Shown here: positions 15,848 to 20,110 of the stretch, in pieces
Layout of the letters: each line of letters begins with the position of its first letter
How positions within the stretch are numbered: position 1 is the first letter of the stretch
DNA from: a virus
Length of the DNA stretch: 20,110 nt
Reading direction: 5' to 3' (one strand)
IMG/VR virus record: IMGVR_UViG_3300037041_000450
Coordinates: 1 to 20,110 of that record
Notes under the pieces: generated by a model
Told to the model about the DNA's origin: nothing
What the model saw: the letters and a program-made list of their open reading frames with translations, nothing else
The model's database searches: none
Translations under genes and position numbers: made by a program

Positions 15848-16660
15848 TTATGCTGTACAATCTACATATATACTTTTAGCTTTCAGAGTTCCTAATGAAT
15901 CTCTAATAACCATCCAATACGTTCCTGGTGTAGATCCTATTCCTATTGCAAAGGATCCTGATGGTGGTCCAACCCAAGACGTATTAGCTAATGCAGCTGC
16001 CTCACTTGTAAAATAATTAGTTCCTGATTCATAAGGTCCTGTTCCTCCAGTGTAAGCACTCATGCTAAGTGTTGCACTTATTCCAGCACAACTAGATGTT
16101 AATACAAAATCAAGAGGGGCTAATGTGGTTGTAGTAGTTGTTGTAGTACAATCAGTAGTTATACTATTAACAGCAACGTTTCCTGCTGAATCTATGATTG
16201 CTACCCAGAACGTATTATTAGGTTCACTAGTACCATAACTAATAGACTCAATTGAAAATGCTGACCAACTTGTATTTGCAAGAGCAGAAGCTTCATCATA
16301 GAAATATGAATTTGCTGGATAATAACCTGGCGCACCTCCAGTGATTGTGTCTGCTGTAATTTGAATTACTGTTTCACCATCACATTCGTAACTTAATAAA
16401 AACTCTAATGGTAATGTTGTAGTTGTTGTAGTGGTTACAGGATATAATTCTAAATCAATGTAATTGGTACACAAAAAATTACTAGACATAACTCTAATGA
16501 TTGTTGTTGGATCAGGAACTAATGATGAAGAATATCCTGCTAATAAATCTATTTTAGCAACCCCCACTTCAAATGCTGATAAAAATCCATCTACATCTGA
16601 GTATAGATTGAATGGACCTGAGTCAGATCCTGCTGTTGTTAATGTTATTAATACTGTCAT
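15848..16660 (-). CDS. Small poly-Thr-linked fibre protein with two Ig/SprB-like repeats
   Basis: This 270-residue protein is the last gene of the fibre operon. Residues 1-72 (LITLTTAGSDSGPFNLYSDV, then LLAGY) form a beta module shared with the N-terminus of the protein at 5067-5933. Seven Thr (76-82) then link to two homologous repeats, 86-171 and 183-269, separated by eight Thr (172-179). Both repeats contain TGG, a Tyr-Phe strand, ALANTSW, an IxDSxG turn and a closing Asp-Cys-Thr. The TGGxxxY pattern resembles SprB/Ig-like adhesin repeats of Bacteroidetes, which suggests a surface-binding role. No signal peptide or enzyme motif is seen. It is probably an accessory fibre or a virion decoration. 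Start is 17 bases after the upstream stop. Confidence 0.85.
   Translation of the reverse strand: MTVLITLTTAGSDSGPFNLYSDVDGFLSAFEVGVAKIDLLAGYSSSLVPDPTTIIRVMSSNFLCTNYIDLELYPVTTTTTTTLPLEFLLSYECDGETVIQITADTITGGAPGYYPANSYFYDEASALANTSWSAFSIESISYGTSEPNNTFWVAIIDSAGNVAVNSITTDCTTTTTTTTLAPLDFVLTSSCAGISATLSMSAYTGGTGPYESGTNYFTSEAAALANTSWVGPPSGSFAIGIGSTPGTYWMVIRDSLGTLKAKSIYVDCTA
15854..16405 (-). repeat. Tandem protein-domain duplication in the 270-residue fibre protein
   Basis: Copy 1 lies at 16148-16405 and copy 2 at 15854-16114. Each encodes about 86 residues. Shared landmarks in order are F(L/V)L(S/T), Cys, TGG, Tyr-Phe, E(A)xALANTSW, (I/V)I(x)DSxG and SIxxDCT. DNA for ALANTSW is close between copies, while the rest has diverged. 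Confidence 0.8.
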
Positions 16661-16677
16661 GTTATTGTTGGTTTAAA

Positions 16678-17631
16678 TTAATCTTTTACTAGTCGAACAG
16701 ACATTCCAAATTTTACAGTTCCATCACTTCCATATGCAAGACCACTACTATTATAGTTTAATGAACGATAATAAATATATGGTGGAAAGAACACTGTACT
16801 TGTCCAGAAGAATCCAGTAGTTGTAAGTGCAAGAAATCCTCCACCTGGAAAACGTTCCCCACCTGGAAGACCTGTAAAACCAGTACTATTTATGGCTCCT
16901 ACATTAGGGCTTGCCCAATGAGATATTCCAATTTCTTTCAATTTTCCTCCAGCAGTAACACCTAAACAAGTTTCTAATTGATCAAATTCTGCATCAGTTG
17001 GTATATGATATCCTATAGGAGGTAATCCTCTTGGATCTGTTACAGCAAACCAATTATATAACTTACCATAAATAGCTTCATTAGCAGGGTCATTGTTGTA
17101 ATGACACCATGCACCTGTTGTAAGTGCAGCCCATGCAACAGGATCACTTACTTCTGGAATAGGATCACCATTTCTATATGTTGATACATTCAAGTTACTA
17201 GTTGTCCAACGTTGTTCACAAATTAACACTGTTGGTAATTGTGTAGTGGTGGTTGTAGTTGTACTACTTGTTGATGTAGTTGTCGAAGTTGATGTACTTG
17301 TTGATGTGCTTGTGCTTGTGCTTGTAGTTGTACTGGTAGAACTTGTAGTAGTTGTACTACTAGAACTAGTTGTTGTAGTAGTAGGACAAGGACATTCAGT
17401 GGTCGTTGTAGTGGTTGTTGAACTACTAGTTGTAGTAGTTGTAGGACAACAGACATTTAAACTATCTGTTATACTACAAATACGTTCTTCTATTTTTGTA
17501 AGAGCTATAGTGAGATCTTCTGATGTTTGGATATTTGTACATAGTAAATCTATTCCAAGATATGTCACTAAATCAGATTTAGTAATTTGTGTTGAACAAG
17601 AATCAGTATTTATACAATTGACAATACTCAT
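16678..17631 (-). CDS. Receptor-binding-type protein: shared anchor, Ser/Thr stalk, FISUMP domain
   Basis: This 317-residue protein has three parts. Residues 19-62 form a short helical Cys-containing module that is half identical to residues 27-70 of the 633-residue neighbour. Residues 63-130 are an almost pure Thr/Ser stalk. Residues about 133-317 are a FISUMP domain (Fibrobacter succinogenes major paralogous domain family), recognised by QRWTTSNLNV, YRNGDPIP, WCHYNND, YGKLYNWFAV, GYHIPTDAEFDQLE, GGKLKEIG, STGFTGLPGGER, FFWTST and the closing MSVRLVKD. FISUMP domains are common on surface proteins of Bacteroidetes and Fibrobacteres; their exact ligand is not established. In a phage, a stalk carrying such a tip suggests a receptor-binding fibre, with the shared N-terminal module anchoring it. 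The start is 18 bases after the upstream stop. The domain matches its usual length and shows no damage. Confidence 0.92.
   Translation of the reverse strand: MSIVNCINTDSCSTQITKSDLVTYLGIDLLCTNIQTSEDLTIALTKIEERICSITDSLNVCCPTTTTTSSSTTTTTTTECPCPTTTTTSSSSTTTTSSTSTTTSTSTSTSTSTSTSTTTSTSSTTTTTTTQLPTVLICEQRWTTSNLNVSTYRNGDPIPEVSDPVAWAALTTGAWCHYNNDPANEAIYGKLYNWFAVTDPRGLPPIGYHIPTDAEFDQLETCLGVTAGGKLKEIGISHWASPNVGAINSTGFTGLPGGERFPGGGFLALTTTGFFWTSTVFFPPYIYYRSLNYNSSGLAYGSDGTVKFGMSVRLVKD
17242..17442 (-). repeat. Long Thr/Ser-coding low-complexity stalk
   Basis: About 67 codons, almost all ACN, AGT or AGC/TCN, encode residues 64-130 of the FISUMP protein, interrupted only by a Glu-Cys-Pro-Cys-Pro island near 79-83. 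On the plus strand it reads as GTTGTAGTTG-type satellite DNA. The (Ser-Thr)n part near 104-117 is the purest. Confidence 0.92.
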
Positions 17632-17649
17632 AATTTTAGATTTAAAATA

Positions 17650-19551
17650 TTAACACAATGCTGAACCAAGTGGATTTCCAGAAACACCAATTTTCCAAGC
17701 ACCAATACCTAACATCTCTTTATACCATAAACCTCCTCCATTAAAAAGAGTTGTTAATCCTATCTCATTATAAAATGTGCTTGAGAAAGAAACTGTTGGT
17801 GTATTTGTATATATAGTGTATGTTCCAATGGTTTCAAGACAAGCTGTTGCACTATCAAAAAAATCTGCACCAAATGATTGTGCATATCCTATACCAGCAG
17901 CAGTAGTAGTTGTAGTTGTAGTACAACTTGATTCACCAGCAATTTCACCACTATTAAGAATAGCAAAAACCTTACCACTTCCAGATTCTTTATACCATCT
18001 TGCAGCTCCTGGGAAAGGAGTAGTCAATGCTAGATCTGTATACAAGAAAGATCCTAAATTAAGAGTTGCATCATCTGAATATAAAGATGTTGGAAAAGTT
18101 ACTTCATTACACGCTGATGCTGCTGAAATTGCAAAATTAGAAAAGAAATATTTAAAATTTGTAGGAGCAGGAGTTGTTGTTGTTGTCGTTGTAGGTGGAA
18201 ACAACGTAGTTGTTGTAGTAGTTGAACCACATGGTCCAAGATAATTTTTTATATATGCATTATCTAGAATCAATGTTTGAGGAATAATACATCCTGTAGG
18301 AACAGTAACACCACTAGGAGCAACTTCACCAACTCTATTTCCAGAACAATCAATTGCATCCCAAGATCCTACAGGAGAAAGTCCTTGTATCTCAAATGCT
18401 TCACAACTAACTTCTTCACAAGGTGCATCAGAAACAATTTCTAAATTAGCACCAAGCAATAATGAACCTTCTGTAATACATCCAGTTTCCATTGTTCCAG
18501 GGAAAGGAATAATTCCACTCACTGCAATATTTGAATTACAAGCAAATGCTTCCCATTCATTACCTAGTCCACCATCACCTGTACTTTGTAATAGATAAGA
18601 TACACATGCTAATGGGGCAACTGTTGTAGTAGTTGTCGTTGTTGGACACACTTCTTCAATACAAGCTCCTCCAGTTGTTACTATTACTAACTCACTGTCT
18701 GCTATACCATCACTTCCACAAAATTGTAATATCTCAGATGCAGAAATTGTAGTTTCAACAAATTCTCCAATACAATCATTATATCCAATAGTATGGTCTA
18801 TTATAGAACCATCTGTATTATTAAATGTGATACAGTTACAAGCTATTGTAGTAGTGGTTGTTGTAGTTGGTTGACACATTGTATCATTTGTACAAGCAAC
18901 AGTTCCTCCAGTTATAGAAATACCTCCACCTGCTCCACAAGAACTTGCAATAGAATCTTCGTCAGCACAAATGTTTATTGTACCATCTGTAAGGTTTTGT
19001 GATTGAGGATCACCATTTGCATCAGTCCAATAAACAGTACATCTATTTACAGCTGTAACTTCATAACAAAATGGATTTACTGGAACAGCAGTTGTAGTGG
19101 TTGTTGTAATATTTGAACAACAATCTTGTGTATCTATAACATTAATTGAACCAATTTCTATAATTGGATAGTTGTTGTCAACACAAGCAAATTGTACAGT
19201 GCTAGATGCAGTATCTGTAATTGGTTCTAATGTATTACATTCTACATATGTAATTGTACCAGGATTAATTCTTGGTCCAACATATCCATATGTAGTACAA
19301 GGACATATTGTTGTAGAAGTAGTAGTTGTAGTTACAGGTGTACAACATACATCTAGTATATCAAATATATTACAAACTGCATTATCAATTTTCTGGAGAG
19401 CAACAGTAAGCGTGTCACAAGATTCAATTCCTGTACAAGCCAAAGGAGGCCCTACGTATCTTACATTGTCTGATCCAACATCTGTTGTTGATTCATTAGA
19501 ACTCTCACAAGAGTCACACCCACATGGGTTTTGAGGTAAATATGGCCACAT
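17650..19551 (-). CDS. 633-residue mosaic fibre protein: Cys-bounded modules on poly-Thr linkers
   Basis: I chose the ATG at 19549-19551, two bases after the upstream stop. An earlier ATG at 19584 would overlap the fibre gene by 31 bases. Residues 27-70 form the anchor module shared with the FISUMP protein (22 of 44 positions identical, counted by hand). Then, separated by Thr tracts, come module 83-144; module 158-228 (VNPFCY...CQP), which recurs in the 586-residue protein; module 237-302; a tandem pair 315-378/383-441; and a tandem pair 465-543/555-633 whose copies share LTT(P/L)F.G...WYKE and a closing Cys. Thr tracts are at 74-81, 149-154, 229-235, 304-310, 444-449, 454-460 and 544-550. 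Cys at module edges suggests disulfides or metal binding. Its likely role is a flexible virion appendage contacting the host surface. No enzyme motif is seen, and module families are not named. Confidence 0.87.
   Translation of the reverse strand: MWPYLPQNPCGCDSCESSNESTTDVGSDNVRYVGPPLACTGIESCDTLTVALQKIDNAVCNIFDILDVCCTPVTTTTTSTTICPCTTYGYVGPRINPGTITYVECNTLEPITDTASSTVQFACVDNNYPIIEIGSINVIDTQDCCSNITTTTTTAVPVNPFCYEVTAVNRCTVYWTDANGDPQSQNLTDGTINICADEDSIASSCGAGGGISITGGTVACTNDTMCQPTTTTTTTIACNCITFNNTDGSIIDHTIGYNDCIGEFVETTISASEILQFCGSDGIADSELVIVTTGGACIEEVCPTTTTTTTVAPLACVSYLLQSTGDGGLGNEWEAFACNSNIAVSGIIPFPGTMETGCITEGSLLLGANLEIVSDAPCEEVSCEAFEIQGLSPVGSWDAIDCSGNRVGEVAPSGVTVPTGCIIPQTLILDNAYIKNYLGPCGSTTTTTTLFPPTTTTTTTPAPTNFKYFFSNFAISAASACNEVTFPTSLYSDDATLNLGSFLYTDLALTTPFPGAARWYKESGSGKVFAILNSGEIAGESSCTTTTTTTAAGIGYAQSFGADFFDSATACLETIGTYTIYTNTPTVSFSSTFYNEIGLTTLFNGGGLWYKEMLGIGAWKIGVSGNPLGSALC
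17653..18159 (-). repeat. Tandem WYKE-module duplication
   Basis: Copy 1 lies at 17923-18159 and copy 2 at 17653-17889, joined by a seven-Thr tract. Shared order: Phe, S-A-x-A-Cys, T-x-Y, S-x-(L/F)Y, LTT-F-G, WYKE, then an Ile-x-x-Ser-Gly turn and a final Cys. Confidence 0.78.
17902..19332 (-). repeat. Seven poly-Thr-coding tracts within the mosaic fibre gene
   Basis: Tracts of 6-8 near-pure ACA/ACT/ACC codons are at 19309-19332, 19090-19107, 18847-18867, 18622-18642, 18205-18222, 18172-18192 and 17902-17922. They fall between domains and are nearly identical at DNA level with tracts in the neighbouring fibre genes and in the muzzle region. Confidence 0.88.
18229..18609 (-). repeat. Tandem Cys-module duplication (no poly-Thr between copies)
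   Basis: Copy 1 lies at 18418-18609 and copy 2 at 18229-18405. Both read Cys, a short beta strand, a Gly-rich loop, W(E/D)A, (A/D)C(N/S), a Pro-rich strand, TGCI, L(I)L and a closing Cys. This pair alone lacks a Thr linker between copies (joined by EEVS). Confidence 0.65.
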
Positions 19552-19553
19552 AA

Positions 19554-20110
19554 TTAAGTTGGTATATACATTATATAATAACAAGGATAAACTGGTTGGA
19601 TATTTGAATGAGGTAGATTACCACCTGTGTAAGCATTGTTGATGTATGTAGTTATTGTTAAATTAGCATATCCAGTATCTGTATTATATTTTCCATCAAA
19701 TTGAAAGTTACTAGGAATAGCGCGAGCATAATTTAATCCATAAGGTCCATTAAACGTAACCACACCTCCTGCTAAACCATGACCATGTGGTGTTTGACTC
19801 CAGTCTGTAAAAACAGTATTAGCATGTACATGACTAGGTAATTGAAATTCATTAAGTGTTATAAAATTAACACCATGACTATTATCATTTATTACATAAT
19901 TAGGATTGAATAATGGATTTACTGCAGGATCTACTTGTGGATCTAATGTTCCACCACCCATATCTGTTATTGCACAAACAGCAACTCTACCTCGTTTATC
20001 AGGAGTGTTATTGTTTCCATTGCATAAATTAACATCTTTCCATATTCCAATACCTCCACCATTAGCATCAAACTTACCAATTAAATCACCATAGAACTCT
20101 AATGCTACAA
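19554..20110 (-). CDS. Tail fibre protein with C-terminal collar/receptor-tip domain (5' end outside window)
   Basis: The frame is open from the right window edge to the stop at 19554-19556, giving 185 codons. An internal Met at 19961 is not the true start, because the frame upstream encodes conserved collar sequence: FYGDLIGKF, IWKDVNLCNGNNNTPDKRGR and VAVCAITDMGGG. The LCNG...TPDKRGR pattern, the His-rich PSHVHANT and PHGHG, and the ending NLPHSNIQPVYPCYYIMYIP are hallmarks of phage tail-collar tips such as the end of T4 short-tail fibre gp12, where paired His bind metal and hold a trimer. It should form the receptor-contacting end of a trimeric fibre. The next gene starts 2 bases after its stop, so it belongs to the fibre operon. 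Confidence 0.87.
   Translation of the reverse strand, partial: VALEFYGDLIGKFDANGGGIGIWKDVNLCNGNNNTPDKRGRVAVCAITDMGGGTLDPQVDPAVNPLFNPNYVINDNSHGVNFITLNEFQLPSHVHANTVFTDWSQTPHGHGLAGGVVTFNGPYGLNYARAIPSNFQFDGKYNTDTGYANLTITTYINNAYTGGNLPHSNIQPVYPCYYIMYIPT

Noticed and set aside
16678-16850. Diversity-generating retroelement variable region at the FISUMP C-terminus
   Set aside because: The Tyr/Asn/Ser-rich end and C-type-lectin-like look invite the idea, but no template repeat or reverse transcriptase is visible in the window.
17223-17456. Minus-strand Gln/Leu/Val-rich ORF in another frame of the Ser/Thr stalk
   Set aside because: It is an out-of-frame reading of the same low-complexity repeat, fully inside the FISUMP gene.
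17246-17653. Plus-strand Val-rich ORF (also one at 17777-18244)
   Set aside because: It is the reverse complement of the Thr/Ser repeats (ACA/ACT read as Val codons on the other strand) and has no start context or homology.
17242-19332. CRISPR-like spaced repeats
   Set aside because: The repeats are in-frame Thr codons of uneven spacing within long coding genes; there are no uniform spacers or palindromic repeat units.
1-20110. Stop-codon reassignment (TAG to Gln or TGA to Trp), known in some crAss-like phages
   Set aside because: Long ORFs read cleanly in the standard code, with TAA and TGA at expected gene ends next to new starts.
1-20110. tRNA or other structured RNA genes
   Set aside because: No cloverleaf-like pattern was seen by eye, and the only gap (15669-15847) is explained by hairpins and a promoter.

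Overview
This window looks like the virion-structure region of a tailed phage with a short, podovirus-type tail that infects Bacteroidetes, most likely a crAss-like phage (Crassvirales). Every gene I accept lies on the minus strand, so transcription runs from high to low coordinates. The genes are packed end to end: stops and starts overlap as TAATG or ATGA, or lie 2-18 bases apart. The DNA is AT-rich, starts lack a clear Shine-Dalgarno sequence, and one candidate promoter fits the Bacteroidetes -33/-7 pattern. The assignment rests on the gene order from 14457 down to 5067: a P22 gp4-like stabilisation/ring protein, an IHF/HU-like protein, a T7 gp11-like tail tubular/ring protein and a very long muzzle-type protein. 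This order was recognised from memory and not by a database search. The standard genetic code fits throughout.

Region 1 (20110-15848, upstream) is a distal tail-fibre/receptor-binding operon. It holds the C-terminal part of a collar-type fibre (cut by the window edge), a 633-residue mosaic protein, a 317-residue protein ending in a FISUMP domain, and a 270-residue protein with two Ig/SprB-like repeats. Three of the four are small Cys-bounded domains strung on poly-threonine linkers, and some domains recur in more than one gene. The operon ends in a strong rho-independent hairpin at about 15784-15807.

Region 2 (15669-15847) is the only real gap. It holds that terminator, a second hairpin and a plausible promoter for the next operon.

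Region 3 (15668-5067) is the neck and tail operon: metallophosphoesterase, stabilisation/ring protein, IHF-like protein, tubular/ring protein, then three consecutive ORFs of 1536, 586 and 288 residues. I read these three as one muzzle protein split into pieces, with poly-Thr-linked domains intruding at the break points.

Region 4 (5067-1) encodes probable virion cargo or ejected proteins. A 1233-residue protein has a zinc ribbon, two HExxH zincin motifs and many short Gln-x-Gly(-Gly) motifs. It is followed by a freestanding GIY-YIG homing endonuclease and then the N-terminal part of another Gln/Gly-motif protein that runs off the left edge.

Working model: regions 1 and 3 build the adsorption apparatus and the neck/tail, and region 4 supplies proteins that travel in the virion. 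The most unusual aspect is the poly-Thr modular system, which links separate fibre genes, ends two proteins in bare poly-Thr tails and coincides with the muzzle break points.
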